From Kitasatospora sp. MAP5-34 (GTDB taxonomy: Bacteria > Actinomycetota > Actinomycetes > Streptomycetales > Streptomycetaceae), in NCBI RefSeq assembly GCF_029894335.1, contig NZ_JARXZC010000021.1, positions 1-64,000 on the forward strand: a DNA stretch of 64,000 nt. Reading direction: 5' to 3'. The notes under the pieces were generated by a model. That model did no database searches. It saw only the letters and a list, made by a program, of their open reading frames with translations, and was not told the origin of the DNA. Each line of letters begins with the position of its first letter. The first letter of the stretch is position 1. The translations under genes and the position numbers were made by a program. Positions 27,557 to 38,937 of this stretch are shown in pieces.

Positions 27557-28839
27557 TGAACATCGTTGTCGTCAACGCGTACGTCCGGGGGAACGCCGGT
27601 GACGCCGCGCTCCTGTCGGTCTGTCTGCGGCACATCCGGGAGGCGTTCCCGGGGGCCCGGGTAGAGGTCGCCGGGATGGAGGACGCCACCGTCCACCCCT
27701 CCTTCGAGGGAGCGGCCAACCTCGGCTCCATCCGCCGTTATGTCGCCGACGGCGAGGTTTCGCGGCTCCGCCGCATCGTGCGCCGGCTCGCGGCGGCCCA
27801 GATCGCCGTGGCCTACCTGGTCCTGCCGGTGTTCACCCGGTCACTGCTGCTACGGCTGCTGCCCGCCGAGGCCCGCCGGGAGGCCGCCGCAGTCCTCGAC
27901 GCGGACCTGGTGGTCTCCATGGGCGGCGGCTACCTGCTGGCCCGGCCCGGGCTGGACGGCTACCAGAACATCTTCTTCGTGCTGCTGCCGGTACTGCTGG
28001 CCCAGCTGACGGCGACACCGGTGGTGTTCGCGCCGCAGTCCTTCGGGCCGTTCCCCGCCAGGTCGCAGCGCTGGCTGGTCCGCCGCACGCTGCACCGGGC
28101 CGCCCTGGTGCTGGCCCGCGAGGACGTGAGCGTCAACGAGCTGAGGGACTGCGGCCTGCCGGAGCGGCAGATCCGGCGGGCGGTCGACGCCGGCTTCGCC
28201 TTCGCACCGAGCCCCTCCACCGACTGGCGTGCCCTGCTCGGCCTAGACCGGGAGCAGCCCCTGGTGGGGGTCACCGCGCGCCGCTGGCTCGACCGGGCGG
28301 GCCAGGACCGCTACGAGCGGGCCCTCGCCGAGACGATCGACACGATCCAGGCGGACGGCGTCCGGGTGGTCCTGATACCGCAGGTGAGCACCGACTACCT
28401 CGGCGACGACGACCGGATCGTCGAGAGCCGGATAGCGGCCCACTGCACCAGCGTCCCGCTCCGGGTCGACGACCGGGTCGACTACCGGGAGATCAAGAGC
28501 CTCTACGACGAGTGCACCTTCCTGATCGGCACCCGCTTCCACTCGGTGATCTTCTCGCTCACCGGTGGCGTGCCCTGCATCGCGATCGAGTACGAGCACA
28601 AGACCCGGGGCATCATGGCCGACCTCGGCCTGGCTGAGTGGGTGCTCCCGATCGCGGAGGTGACGTACGCCCGGCTGATGGAGCGGGTGACCGCTCTCCA
28701 GGCCGGCGAGGAGGAGTACCGGGCCGTGCTCCAGCAGCGCGTCCCCGCCTACGTCGGCGACGCGGAGCGCTTCCCGGACCTCCTCCGGACGGCGGTGGCC
28801 GCCGGACGTGAGGTGGTCGAGGCCGGGGCGGCGACATGA
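27556..28839 (+). CDS. Polysaccharide pyruvyl transferase family protein
   Basis: 427 residues. The N-terminal NAYVRGNAGDAALLSV, the SMGGGYLLARPG loop and the C-terminal GTRFHSVIFSLTGGVPCIAI are hallmarks of the CsaB/WcaK/AmsJ family, which transfers pyruvate from PEP to form ketal groups on cell-wall or capsular sugars. Pyruvylated polymers can anchor SLH-domain proteins in Firmicutes. The start is the GTG at 27556, which overlaps the flippase stop; GGGA lies upstream at 27542-27545. Confidence 0.88.
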   Translation: MNIVVVNAYVRGNAGDAALLSVCLRHIREAFPGARVEVAGMEDATVHPSFEGAANLGSIRRYVADGEVSRLRRIVRRLAAAQIAVAYLVLPVFTRSLLLRLLPAEARREAAAVLDADLVVSMGGGYLLARPGLDGYQNIFFVLLPVLLAQLTATPVVFAPQSFGPFPARSQRWLVRRTLHRAALVLAREDVSVNELRDCGLPERQIRRAVDAGFAFAPSPSTDWRALLGLDREQPLVGVTARRWLDRAGQDRYERALAETIDTIQADGVRVVLIPQVSTDYLGDDDRIVESRIAAHCTSVPLRVDDRVDYREIKSLYDECTFLIGTRFHSVIFSLTGGVPCIAIEYEHKTRGIMADLGLAEWVLPIAEVTYARLMERVTALQAGEEEYRAVLQQRVPAYVGDAERFPDLLRTAVAAGREVVEAGAAT

Positions 28840-29969
28840 GCGCCCGCCGGACGGTGGCGGTGGTCGCGCCGTACTACCCGCCCAAGATCGGTGGGGTGGA
28901 GAGCTACGCGGCCCGGATCGCCGCCGCCCTCGCCGCCGCGCCCGATCTCCGGCCGGTGGTCATCACCACCCGCCCGGACGGGCTCCGCACCACGGTCTCC
29001 ACCGAGGACGGGGTCCAGGTCGTCCGGCTCGGCGCGTGGCTGCGGCTGTCGAACACGCCGCTCAGCCCGCTCTGGCCGGTCCAGCTGCGCTACTGGCTGC
29101 GCCGGACGGGGGCCGAGGTGGTGAACGCCCACGCGCCGGTGCCCGGCCTCGGGGATCTCGCCGTCGCGATGTCCGGCCGGCGGCCCGTCGTGCTCACCTA
29201 CCACGCCGGTTCGATGCACAAGGGCGAGCCGGGCAGCGGCGCGGCGGACCGCGTCATCGGCCTGTACGAACGGCACCTGCTGCCCCGGGTCTTCCGCCGG
29301 GCCCGGCGCCTGGTCGCGGTGTCCCCGGTCTCGCTGGCGGCCGGCCGCCCGCACGCCGTGGAGATCACTCCGGGGGTGGACACCGACCGCTTCACCCCGG
29401 GGGAGCCGGCCTCGGGCCGCCCCCGGACCGTCCTCTACGTCGGACGGATGGACCGCACCTCGGCCTGGAAGGGCGTCGACGTGCTGGTCCGGGCCTTCGC
29501 CGAGCTGGCCGAGCTGCCCGGCGCCAGGCTGCGCCTGGTGGGCGGCGGCGACGCGGTGCCCGACCATCTCGCGCTCGCCGGGCGGCTGGGGGTCGCCGAC
29601 CGCGTCGACGCCGTGGGCGAGCTGACCGGCGATGCGCTGGTCGCCGAGGTCCGGACGGCCGCGCTGCTGGTGCTGCCCTCCCGTACCGAGGCCGAGTCCT
29701 TCGGGATGGCCCTGGTCGAGGCGATGGCCTGCGGTACTCCGGTGGTCGGCTCCGAAGTGGGCGGGATCCCGCACGTGATCACGGACGGTGAGACCGGGCT
29801 GCTGGTCCCCCCGGGCGACCCGGGCGCACTGGCCACGGCCTGTCGCCGGGTCCTGGAGGACGGCGGTCTGGCGGACCGGCTGGCCGGGGCGGGGCGGCGC
29901 CGGGCGGTGGAACGCTATGCCTGGGACGGGCTGATGGCGCGCTACCTCAGCCTGTTCCGGTCGGCGTAG
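28836..29969 (+). CDS. Family 4 glycosyltransferase (GT-B)
   Basis: 377 residues. N-terminal APYYPPKIGGVESYA, central YVGRMDRTSAWKGVD and donor motif E287-x7-E295 (AESFGMALVEAMA). It is the last gene of the operon and overlaps the pyruvyl transferase stop by 4 nt. Its last 23 nt overlap the convergent hydrolase gene. Confidence 0.92.
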   Translation: MSARRTVAVVAPYYPPKIGGVESYAARIAAALAAAPDLRPVVITTRPDGLRTTVSTEDGVQVVRLGAWLRLSNTPLSPLWPVQLRYWLRRTGAEVVNAHAPVPGLGDLAVAMSGRRPVVLTYHAGSMHKGEPGSGAADRVIGLYERHLLPRVFRRARRLVAVSPVSLAAGRPHAVEITPGVDTDRFTPGEPASGRPRTVLYVGRMDRTSAWKGVDVLVRAFAELAELPGARLRLVGGGDAVPDHLALAGRLGVADRVDAVGELTGDALVAEVRTAALLVLPSRTEAESFGMALVEAMACGTPVVGSEVGGIPHVITDGETGLLVPPGDPGALATACRRVLEDGGLADRLAGAGRRRAVERYAWDGLMARYLSLFRSA

Positions 29970-31200
29970 CGGCCTGCGAGGGGTGCCGCTGCTCGTAGGC
30001 GGAGATGGCATCCTTCCACGCCTGGAGCGCGGGCTTCGGCGTGCCGTCGTAGTGCCGGAGGCCGTAGAACAGCGACCGGTGCTGGCGGTCCTTGTCCGTC
30101 CCGGCGTCCTGGTCGGCGAACCAGAACACCGCGCCGACATGCGGGTTGGCCGCTGCGGCGGGCACCGTGTCGGCGGCGATCTTCGCCTGGTACGCCTCGG
30201 ACACGTGGGTGGTGTCCGCCGTGATCGACGTCCCGTCCGTGGCGCTGCCGGGCCCGTCGGTCGGTGCCCCGGTCTCGGTGAGCCAGATCGGCAGGTTCGG
30301 CGTGCCGTTGGCGGCCAGCACCCCGACCAGGTTGTCCTTGGTGCTGCTGATCTGCTCCATCGCCGTCCCGAAGTCGGTCTTGGCGCTCGGCAGGTACGGG
30401 TACGTGTACGGGTGGTAGCTGATCGCGTCCACCACCTTGTTGGCGCCCAGCTGGCACACGGCGGCCAGGAACTCGGACTGGGACACGTACCCGCTGGACG
30501 GGTCGGTGCCCACCGCCGCGAGCCCGCCCATCAGGATGAACGCCTTCGGGTCCGCCGCGCGCAGCGCCTGGCTGGTGGCGGTGAGCAACTCGGTGTACCC
30601 GGCCGGGTCCGGCTTGGGCGCCCAGAACGGCAGGTTCGGCTCGTTCCAGATCTCCCAGGTGTGCACGCCCATCGGCGCGTACCGCTGGGCGGTGGCCTTG
30701 GCGAACGCGGCGAAGGCCGCCGGTCTGGCCGGCGGGCAGGACGGGTCATTGCCGCAGCCGGGCTTGCGGGCCCACCCCGGGGTGTAGGCGATGGTCGCCA
30801 GCACCTGCAGCTTGCGGGTGTCGGCGGCCTTGACGATCCGGTCGAAGCGCTGCCACTCGTAGTGGGTGGCGTTGTCCGGCTGGATGTTGTTCCAGGACAG
30901 GTCGACCCGCACCCACTTCGCACCGGAGTTGACCGCGTCGTCGAGCCCGACCGCCAGATCCTGGTCCGACTTCCAGGTGAGGCTGTCGCCGTAGGCGATG
31001 CCGATCCGCAGCTGGTCGGCCGACCCGGCCGCGCCCGCCGTCCCGGAGGCGGAGGGCGCCGGGTGACTCGGCGAGGGGGACCGGGAGGGCTGGGACGGGG
31101 AGGAGGAGGACGGGAACGAACCGGCCAGGATCGTCGCCAGCAGTGACACCACGAAGGCGATCAGCGCCACCACCAGCCGCTGACGTTTGCTCGGTTGCAT
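29947..31200 (-). CDS. Secreted clan GH-A glycoside hydrolase (GH39/GH5-like)
   Basis: 417 residues. An N-terminal hydrophobic segment (VVALIAFVVSLLATILAGSF, about 10-29), probably a signal anchor, and a Ser/Pro linker (30-55) precede a TIM-barrel catalytic domain. The acid/base is E187 in WNEP and the nucleophile E309 in WLTETGAP. The length suits a beta-glycosidase acting on wall or capsular polysaccharide. It converges on and overlaps the last glycosyltransferase by 23 nt, so its link to the glycan operon is positional. A trimming role is inferred. Confidence 0.85.
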   Translation of the reverse strand: MQPSKRQRLVVALIAFVVSLLATILAGSFPSSSSPSQPSRSPSPSHPAPSASGTAGAAGSADQLRIGIAYGDSLTWKSDQDLAVGLDDAVNSGAKWVRVDLSWNNIQPDNATHYEWQRFDRIVKAADTRKLQVLATIAYTPGWARKPGCGNDPSCPPARPAAFAAFAKATAQRYAPMGVHTWEIWNEPNLPFWAPKPDPAGYTELLTATSQALRAADPKAFILMGGLAAVGTDPSSGYVSQSEFLAAVCQLGANKVVDAISYHPYTYPYLPSAKTDFGTAMEQISSTKDNLVGVLAANGTPNLPIWLTETGAPTDGPGSATDGTSITADTTHVSEAYQAKIAADTVPAAAANPHVGAVFWFADQDAGTDKDRQHRSLFYGLRHYDGTPKPALQAWKDAISAYEQRHPSQAATPTGTG

Positions 31201-31323
31201 GCGCCACAGCCTAGTCAGGGGGGCCGATGGCTCGTTCGAGTGGCGTCCCCCGCATCCCCTTTGTCCTGAATTGACTGACCGTCAGCCGCCTCGGGTGCCG
31301 GACGGCGGATTCGGTAATTGATT

Positions 31324-31352
31324 TTGGAGCGGGAGAGCACCCGAGGCACAAT
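31324..31352 (+). promoter_or_regulatory. Probable leaderless promoter of the ABC-F gene
   Basis: TTGGAG (31324-31329), 17-nt spacer, CACAAT (31347-31352), then 6 nt to the ATG at 31359. No ribosome site. Transcription would start at or next to the start codon. Confidence 0.5.
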
Positions 31353-31358
31353 CCGGGC

Positions 31359-33023
31359 ATGGGACACGTCGAGATTTCGCACCTTGAGTACTACCTGCCG
31401 GACGGGCGGGTGCTGTTCGACGACGCGTCCTTCCGGGTCGGCGAGGGCTCCGCCGTCGCGCTGGTCGGCGCCAACGGCGCCGGCAAGACCACCCTGCTGC
31501 GCATGATCGCGGGGGACACCCAGCCGCACGGTGGCACCGTCACGGTCACCGGCGGGCTCGGCGTGATGCGCCAGTTCGTCGGCACCACCGGCAGGGAGGA
31601 CCAGCGAGAGACGCCCGGGGCGCTGGCGCCCGACGCCTCCGTCCGCGACCTGCTGGTCTCCGTCGCCCCGCCCCGGATAGCGGTGGCCGCGCGGGCCGTC
31701 GACGCCGCCGAGCTGGCGATGATGGCCCAGGACGACGAGAAGTCGCAGATGGCGTACGCGCAGGCGCTCTCCGACTGGGCGGACGTCGGCGGCTACGAGT
31801 ACGAGACCACCTGGGACGTCTGCACCATGGCGGCGCTCGGGATGCCCTTCGACCGGGCCCAGTTCCGGGGCCTGAACACGCTCTCCGGCGGTGAGCAGAA
31901 GCGGCTCGTCCTGGAGGCGCTGCTGCGCGGCCCCGACGAGGTGCTGCTGCTCGACGAGCCGGACAACTACCTGGACGTCCCGGGCAAGCGCTGGCTGGAG
32001 GAGGCCATCAAGGCCACCTCGAAGACCGTGCTGTTCATCTCGCACGACCGCGAGCTGCTCTCCCGCTCCGCCGACAAGATCATCAGTGTCGAGTCGGGCT
32101 TCGGGGGCGGCGGCAGCAGCGTCTGGGTGCACGGCGGCGGTTTCGAGTCCTTCCACGCGGCCCGCAAGGAGCGCTTCGCCCGCTTCGAGGAGCTCGGCCG
32201 GCGCTGGGACGAGGAGCACGCCAAGCTCAAGAAGCTGGTGGTCACCCTGCGCCAGGCGGCCTCGATCAGCCATGCGCTGGCCACCCGCTACGCCGCCGCG
32301 CAGACCCGGCTGAAGAAGTTCGAGGAGGCCGGCCGCCCGGAGGAGCCCCCGCGCGAGCAGTCCATCAGCATGCGCCTCAAGGGCGGCCGGACGGGCGTCC
32401 GCGCGTTCACCCTGGAGAAGCTGGAGCTCTCCGGCCTGATGAAGCCCTTCGACCTGGAGGTCTTCTACGGCGAGCGGGTCGCGGTGCTCGGCTCCAACGG
32501 CTCCGGCAAGTCGCACTTCCTGCGGATGCTGGCGGGCGACACCTCCGTCGCCCACGGCGGCAGCTGGAAGCTCGGCGCCCGGGTCGTCCCCGGCCACTTC
32601 CGGCAGACCCACGCCCACCCCGAGCTGTTCGGCCGGACCGTCCGGTCGATCGTCGAGGAGGAGCACGCGCTCGACCGCAAGGCCGCGATGGGCGTGCTGC
32701 GCCGGTACGAGCTGGACAAGCAGGAGGAGCAGAAGTTCGAGTCGCTCTCCGGCGGCCAGCAGGCCCGGCTGATGATCCTCAAGCTGGAGCTCTCCGGTGT
32801 CACCGCGCTGCTGCTGGACGAGCCGACGGACAACCTCGACCTGGAGAGCGCGGAGGCGCTGCAGGAGGGCCTGGAGGCGTTCGACGGCACGGTGCTGTGC
32901 GTGACGCACGACCGCTGGTTCGCCCGCACCTTCGACCGCTTCCTGGTCTTCGGCTCGGACGGCAGGGTCTACGAAGCACCCGAGCCGGTCTGGGACGAAG
33001 CCCGGGTCGTACGTGACCGGTGA
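31359..33023 (+). CDS. ABC-F family ATPase (ribosome-associated type)
   Basis: 554 residues with two ABC cassettes and no membrane segment. Walker A GANGAGKTT at 37-45, signature LSGGEQKRL and LLDEPDNYLD in the first half; second Walker A GSNGSGKS, LSGGQQARL and LLDEPTDNLD in the second. The linker between them is helical and basic (KKLVVTLRQAASISHALATRYAA). ABC-F proteins act on the ribosome: some give antibiotic resistance, others tune elongation. Which applies here cannot be told. It lies just upstream of rplM. Confidence 0.9.
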   Translation: MGHVEISHLEYYLPDGRVLFDDASFRVGEGSAVALVGANGAGKTTLLRMIAGDTQPHGGTVTVTGGLGVMRQFVGTTGREDQRETPGALAPDASVRDLLVSVAPPRIAVAARAVDAAELAMMAQDDEKSQMAYAQALSDWADVGGYEYETTWDVCTMAALGMPFDRAQFRGLNTLSGGEQKRLVLEALLRGPDEVLLLDEPDNYLDVPGKRWLEEAIKATSKTVLFISHDRELLSRSADKIISVESGFGGGGSSVWVHGGGFESFHAARKERFARFEELGRRWDEEHAKLKKLVVTLRQAASISHALATRYAAAQTRLKKFEEAGRPEEPPREQSISMRLKGGRTGVRAFTLEKLELSGLMKPFDLEVFYGERVAVLGSNGSGKSHFLRMLAGDTSVAHGGSWKLGARVVPGHFRQTHAHPELFGRTVRSIVEEEHALDRKAAMGVLRRYELDKQEEQKFESLSGGQQARLMILKLELSGVTALLLDEPTDNLDLESAEALQEGLEAFDGTVLCVTHDRWFARTFDRFLVFGSDGRVYEAPEPVWDEARVVRDR

Positions 33024-33099
33024 CGTGATCGGACGTGATCGCTGACGTCGCCGGAGGCGGCCCGGGAGGCGTCGTCGCGGACGTCACCGCCGACCGTTT

Positions 33100-33128
33100 T
33101 TGACCCTCACCGTCCGGCCCGGTAGGCT
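33100..33128 (+). promoter_or_regulatory. Promoter of rplM-rpsI
   Basis: TTGACC (33100-33105), 17-nt spacer, TAGGCT (33123-33128), one of the best housekeeping promoter matches in the window, giving a leader of about 170 nt before rplM. The leader has no obvious long stem. Confidence 0.7.
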
Positions 33129-33304
33129 GGGCGCTTGTTGTGCGTATTGGCTCGCTCCATCTCACGTGAGAGGTCGGTACGCCGGAGACACCAGGCCGAT
33201 GACCAGCGGCTCCCCCTTGGATTGCGTCCTAAGCGGGACCAGGCTGATCTCTTCGCCAGGTGCTCCTGTCAGGACTCACTCACTGAAAAGCGAAGGCTAC
33301 GACC

Positions 33305-33748
33305 GTGCGTACGTACAGCCCCAAGCCCGGCGACGTCACCCGTCAGTGGTACGTCATCGACGCGCAAGACGTCGTGCTCGGCCGCCTGGCTTCCCAGGCC
33401 GCCAACCTCCTCCGGGGCAAGCACAAGGCGATCTACGCGCCGCACATGGACATGGGTGACTTCGTCGTCATCATCAACGCCGACAAGGTGCACCTGTCCG
33501 GTAACAAGAAGAACCAGAAGATGGCCTACCGCCACTCCGGTTTCCCGGGCGGTCTCCGCTCGGTGCGCTACGACAAGCTCATGGACGAGAACCCCGAGAA
33601 GGCCGTCGAGAAGGCCATCAAGGGCATGATCCCCAAGAACACTCTGGGTCGCCAGATGCTCTCGAAGCTGAAGGTCTACTCGGGCGATGTGCACCCCCAC
33701 GCTGCCCAGCAGCCGGTGCCGTTCGAGATCACCCAGGTCGCGCAGTAA
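33305..33748 (+). CDS. rplM: 50S ribosomal protein L13 (uL13)
   Basis: 147 residues with start [19 protein letters not shown] and the conserved [17 protein letters not shown] start at 33305. Longer upstream frames from 33135 run through the leader and are rejected. rpsI follows after 44 nt, the usual pair. Confidence 0.97.
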   Translation: MRTYSPKPGDVTRQWYVIDAQDVVLGRLASQAANLLRGKHKAIYAPHMDMGDFVVIINADKVHLSGNKKNQKMAYRHSGFPGGLRSVRYDKLMDENPEKAVEKAIKGMIPKNTLGRQMLSKLKVYSGDVHPHAAQQPVPFEITQVAQ

Positions 33749-33792
33749 TTCCGGCCACAAGCCCCCCCATCACTGAGAAGCTGAGGAACACC

Positions 33793-34305
33793 GTGGCCGA
33801 GACTGCCATTGAGACCCCCCTCGAGGTTGAGGTCGACTTCGTCGACGAGAACGTCGAGGAGTACACCTCGGAGGAGCCTTACACCTCCGAGTCGCTTGCC
33901 GGTCGCTTCGGCGAGGCCATCCCCGGCGCCGGCCTCGGCCGTCGCAAGGAGGCGATCGCCCGCGTGCGGATCGTCCCGGGCACCGGCAAGTGGAAGATCA
34001 ACGGTCGCACCCTGGAGAACTACTTCCCCAACAAGGTGCACCAGCAGACCGTCAACGAGCCGTTCAAGCTCCTTGAGCTCGACGGCCGTTACGACGTTGT
34101 CGCCCGCATCTCGGGTGGCGGCGTCTCCGGTCAGGCCTACGCGCTGCGCCTCGGCGTGGCCCGCGCCCTGAACGAGGCCGACGTGGACAACAACCGCGCC
34201 GCCCTCAAGAAGGCTGGTTTCCTGATGCGTGACGCGCGTGCCGTCGAGCGCAAGAAGGCCGGTCTCAAGAAGGCCCGTAAGGCCCCGCAGTACAGCAAGC
34301 GCTAA
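33793..34305 (+). CDS. rpsI: 30S ribosomal protein S9 (uS9)
   Basis: 170 residues, about 40 longer than E. coli S9 because of an acidic Thr/Glu-rich N-terminal extension ([21 protein letters not shown]), as in other streptomycetes. The core [18 protein letters not shown] and the C-terminal tail [12 protein letters not shown], which reaches the P-site tRNA, are intact. GTG start at 33793 after CTGAGGAAC. Confidence 0.97.
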   Translation: MAETAIETPLEVEVDFVDENVEEYTSEEPYTSESLAGRFGEAIPGAGLGRRKEAIARVRIVPGTGKWKINGRTLENYFPNKVHQQTVNEPFKLLELDGRYDVVARISGGGVSGQAYALRLGVARALNEADVDNNRAALKKAGFLMRDARAVERKKAGLKKARKAPQYSKR

Positions 34306-34365
34306 GCACCTCCGCCGGGGGGCGTACCATCTGCGATGGTTCGCACCCCCGTTGGGTGCAGTCGT

Positions 34366-34410
34366 ACGCCCCGGAGCACCCCGTGTGCTCCGGGGCGTCG
34401 TGCTTTCTCT
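34366..34410 (+). terminator. Terminator after rpsI
   Basis: A 13-bp stem (34367-34379 with 34385-34397), CCCGT loop, then TCGTGCTTTCTCTT. Two smaller hairpins (CCATCTGCGATGG, GCACCCCCGTTGGGTGC) lie just before it. Confidence 0.75.
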
Positions 34411-34484
34411 TCCCGCGCGCCGGTGCGGAGGCCGGGAAGACAGTGGAACATTTGGTACTGGGCGGCATGACGGAGGACCAGGCT

Positions 34485-35849
34485 GTGGGACGACTCTTCG
34501 GTACTGATGGCGTACGTGGTGTGGCCAACGAGGGCCTGACCGCCGAACTGGCACTCGGCCTCTCGGTGGCCGCCTCGCACGTGCTCGGCGACGCCGGGGC
34601 TTTCGACGGGCACCGCCCGGTCGCGGTGGTCGGCCGCGACCCGCGCGCGTCCGGGGAGTTCCTGGAGGCCGCCGTGATCGCCGGCCTGGCGAGCGCGGGT
34701 GTCGACGTGCTGAAGGTCGGCGTGCTGCCGACCCCGGCCGTGGCGTATCTCACGGGCGCGCTCGGCGCGGACTTCGGCGTGATGCTCTCCGCCAGCCACA
34801 ACGCGATGCCCGACAACGGCATCAAGTTCCTGGCACGCGGCGGGCACAAGCTGGACGACGCCATCGAGGACGCCATCGAGGCGCACTACCAGCGCTACGG
34901 CGTCGGCGGCGAGGACTGGAAGCGCCCCACCGGCGCGGCCGTCGGCCGGGTCCGCCAGTACACCGAGGGCTTCGACCGGTACGTCGCCCACCTGGTCGCC
35001 GTGCTGCCGAACCGGCTGGACGGGGTCAAGGTCGTCATCGACGGCGCGCACGGCGCCGCCGCCCGGGTCGCCCCCGAGGCGTTCGCCCGGGCCGGTGCCG
35101 AGGTGGTCTACACCCTGGGCGCCGAGCCCAACGGCCTCAACATCAACGACGGCGTCGGCTCCACCCACCTGGACAAGCTGCGGGTCGCGATGCGCGAGCA
35201 CAAGGCCGACCTCGGCATCGCCCTCGACGGCGACGCCGACCGCTGCCTGGCCGCCGACGCCGAGGGCGAGGAGGTGGACGGCGACCAGATCCTCGCCATC
35301 CTCGCCGTCGCCATGCGCGAGGCCGGCACCCTGCGCCGCAACACCGCCGTCGCCACCGTGATGTCCAACCTGGGCTTCAAGCTGGCCATGGAGCGCGAGG
35401 GCATCGAGCTCGTGCAGACCTCGGTCGGCGACCGGTACGTGCTGGAGGAGATGAAGCAGCACGGCTTCGCCCTCGGCGGCGAGCAGTCCGGCCACGTCAT
35501 CCTGCTCGACCACGCGACCACCGGTGACGGCACGCTGACCGGTCTGATGCTGGGCGCGCGGCTGGCCGCCACCAAGCAGCCGCTGGCCGACCTGGCCTCG
35601 GTGATGACCCGGCTGCCGCAGCTGCTGATCAACGTCAAGGGCGTCGACAAGAGCCGGGTCACCAGCTGCGTCGAGCTCCAGGCCGCAGTGGCCGAGGCCG
35701 AGGCCGAGCTGGGCGCCACCGGGCGCGTGCTGCTGCGGTCGTCCGGCACCGAGCCGCTGGTCCGCGTGATGGTCGAGGCCGCCGACCAGGTCCAGGCGAA
35801 GGCCGTCGCGGAGCGGCTCGCCGAGGCGGTACGTACGCACCTCGGGTAA
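34485..35849 (+). CDS. glmM: Phosphoglucosamine mutase
   Basis: 454 residues, interconverting glucosamine-6-P and glucosamine-1-P on the route to UDP-GlcNAc. Phosphoserine loop LSASHNAM, metal loop DGDADRC and the C-terminal [12 protein letters not shown] are all present. The GTG at 34485 gives the standard [12 protein letters not shown] start and has GGAGGA at 34471-34476. The ATG at 34467 would add six residues and has no such site. Confidence 0.95.
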   Translation: MGRLFGTDGVRGVANEGLTAELALGLSVAASHVLGDAGAFDGHRPVAVVGRDPRASGEFLEAAVIAGLASAGVDVLKVGVLPTPAVAYLTGALGADFGVMLSASHNAMPDNGIKFLARGGHKLDDAIEDAIEAHYQRYGVGGEDWKRPTGAAVGRVRQYTEGFDRYVAHLVAVLPNRLDGVKVVIDGAHGAAARVAPEAFARAGAEVVYTLGAEPNGLNINDGVGSTHLDKLRVAMREHKADLGIALDGDADRCLAADAEGEEVDGDQILAILAVAMREAGTLRRNTAVATVMSNLGFKLAMEREGIELVQTSVGDRYVLEEMKQHGFALGGEQSGHVILLDHATTGDGTLTGLMLGARLAATKQPLADLASVMTRLPQLLINVKGVDKSRVTSCVELQAAVAEAEAELGATGRVLLRSSGTEPLVRVMVEAADQVQAKAVAERLAEAVRTHLG

Positions 35850-35854
35850 GCGAC

Positions 35855-35935
35855 AACAGGGGCGCGGGGAACTGCGCGAAATCGGAAGTGACGGCGCCGC
35901 ACCTTCCGCTTCGCGCAGTTCCCCGCGCCCCTGTT
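35855..35935. repeat. Long intergenic hairpin repeat (copy 1), probable bidirectional terminator
   Basis: Perfect 26-bp arms, 35855-35880 and 35910-35935, with an inner imperfect stem (GGAAG/CTTCC). The arm core GGGGCGCGGGGAACTGCGCG recurs in other gaps of this window. It lies between the converging glmM and coaA, where it can terminate both. Confidence 0.9.
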
Positions 35936-35943
35936 GTTACCCG

Positions 35944-36936
35944 TCAGAGTTTGCGAAGAAGAGCTCTGCGGACCTTGTGGTCGGCGCCCTTCTGGAGGAT
36001 GAGCGTGGCCCGGCCGCGGTTGGGGAGGACGTTCTCGACCAGGTTGGGCTTGTTGATGGTGCGCCAGACCTGGCGGCCGTACTCCATCGCTTCCTCCTCC
36101 GGGACTTCGGTGAAGCGGCGGAAGTAGGAGCTCGGGTCCTGGAACGCGGTGTCCCGGAGCTTCTTGAAGCGGTCGAGGTACCAGCGCTCGATGTCGTCCG
36201 TGCGTGCGTCCACGTAGATGGAGAAGTCGAAGTAGTCGGCGACCGCGAGCCTGGTCCGGCCGTCGGTGCCGGGCAGGGCGGGCTGCAGGACGTTCAGGCC
36301 CTCGACGATCAGGATGTCGGGCCGCTCCACGACGAGCCGCTCGTCCGGGACGATGTCGTAGACCAGGTGCGAGTAGACGGGCGCGGAGACCCGCTCCTTG
36401 CCCGCCTTCACGTCGGCGACGAACCGCATCAGTGCCCGGCGGTCGTACGACTCGGGGAAGCCCTTCCTGGCCATCAGGCCGCGTCGCCGTAGTTCCGCGT
36501 TGGGCAGCAGGAAGCCGTCCGTGGTGACCAGCTCGACCCGGGGGTGTTCCGGCCAGCGGGCCAGCAGGGCCTTCAGCAGGCGGGCGGTGGTCGACTTGCC
36601 GACCGCGACGGACCCGGCCACGCCGATCACGAACGGCGTCCGGACCTGCTCGGTGTCCTGCTTGTCCAGGAAGGTGCCGACGGCGCCGCGCAGCTCGTGC
36701 GTGGCGTGGATGTACAGGTTCAGCAGCCGCGAGAGCGGGAGGTACACGTCCCGGACCTCGTCCAGGTCGAGTGCTGTGCCCAGACCACGCAGCCGTTCGA
36801 CCTCCTCGGCCGAGAGCGGCAGAGGAGTACGTTCGCGCAGGGCGCTCCACTCGGCCCGGCTCAGATCCACGTACGGGGAGGGGGTGGGCGTGGAGGGGGC
36901 GCCCCGCGTACAGAGTTCGGTCAGCACATGCTCCAT
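35944..36936 (-). CDS. coaA: Pantothenate kinase, type I
   Basis: 330 residues, committing pantothenate to CoA synthesis. P-loop [12 protein letters not shown] at 105-116, then [12 protein letters not shown] and the YSHLVYD region. Type I enzymes are commonly feedback-inhibited by CoA. Transcribed divergently from glmS with a 100-nt shared upstream region; convergent with glmM. Confidence 0.95.
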   Translation of the reverse strand: MEHVLTELCTRGAPSTPTPSPYVDLSRAEWSALRERTPLPLSAEEVERLRGLGTALDLDEVRDVYLPLSRLLNLYIHATHELRGAVGTFLDKQDTEQVRTPFVIGVAGSVAVGKSTTARLLKALLARWPEHPRVELVTTDGFLLPNAELRRRGLMARKGFPESYDRRALMRFVADVKAGKERVSAPVYSHLVYDIVPDERLVVERPDILIVEGLNVLQPALPGTDGRTRLAVADYFDFSIYVDARTDDIERWYLDRFKKLRDTAFQDPSSYFRRFTEVPEEEAMEYGRQVWRTINKPNLVENVLPNRGRATLILQKGADHKVRRALLRKL

Positions 36937-37023
36937 TGTGGGCCGTCCCGGGCGGTGTGGATGCTGTGGTGTCGGTCACTAGGCGTCGCGACCGGCGTGA
37001 CCAGGGTGATCCCGGGCCCCGCT

Positions 37024-37029
37024 TATGCT
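37024..37029 (+). promoter_or_regulatory. -10 element of a leaderless glmS transcript
   Basis: TATGCT ends 7 nt before the glmS ATG at 37037, and no ribosome site is present at normal distance. A matching -35 is not clear. Confidence 0.45.
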
Positions 37030-37036
37030 GACTCAC

Positions 37037-38893
<1,857 letters not shown>

Positions 38894-38902
38894 TCCCGAC
38901 GG

Positions 38903-38937
38903 CACCGGCCCCTTGCGCTTACTGCAGGGGGCCGGTG
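38903..38937. terminator. Hairpin between convergent glmS and the Uma2 gene
   Basis: CACCGGCCCC (38903-38912) pairs with GGGGCCGGTG (38928-38937). It covers the end of the Uma2 gene and lies 10 nt past the glmS stop, so it can end both transcripts. Confidence 0.65.

Noticed and set aside
34356-34484. Longer start for glmM
   Set aside because: The frame crosses the rpsI terminator, and the GTG at 34485 has the better ribosome site and the standard N-terminus.
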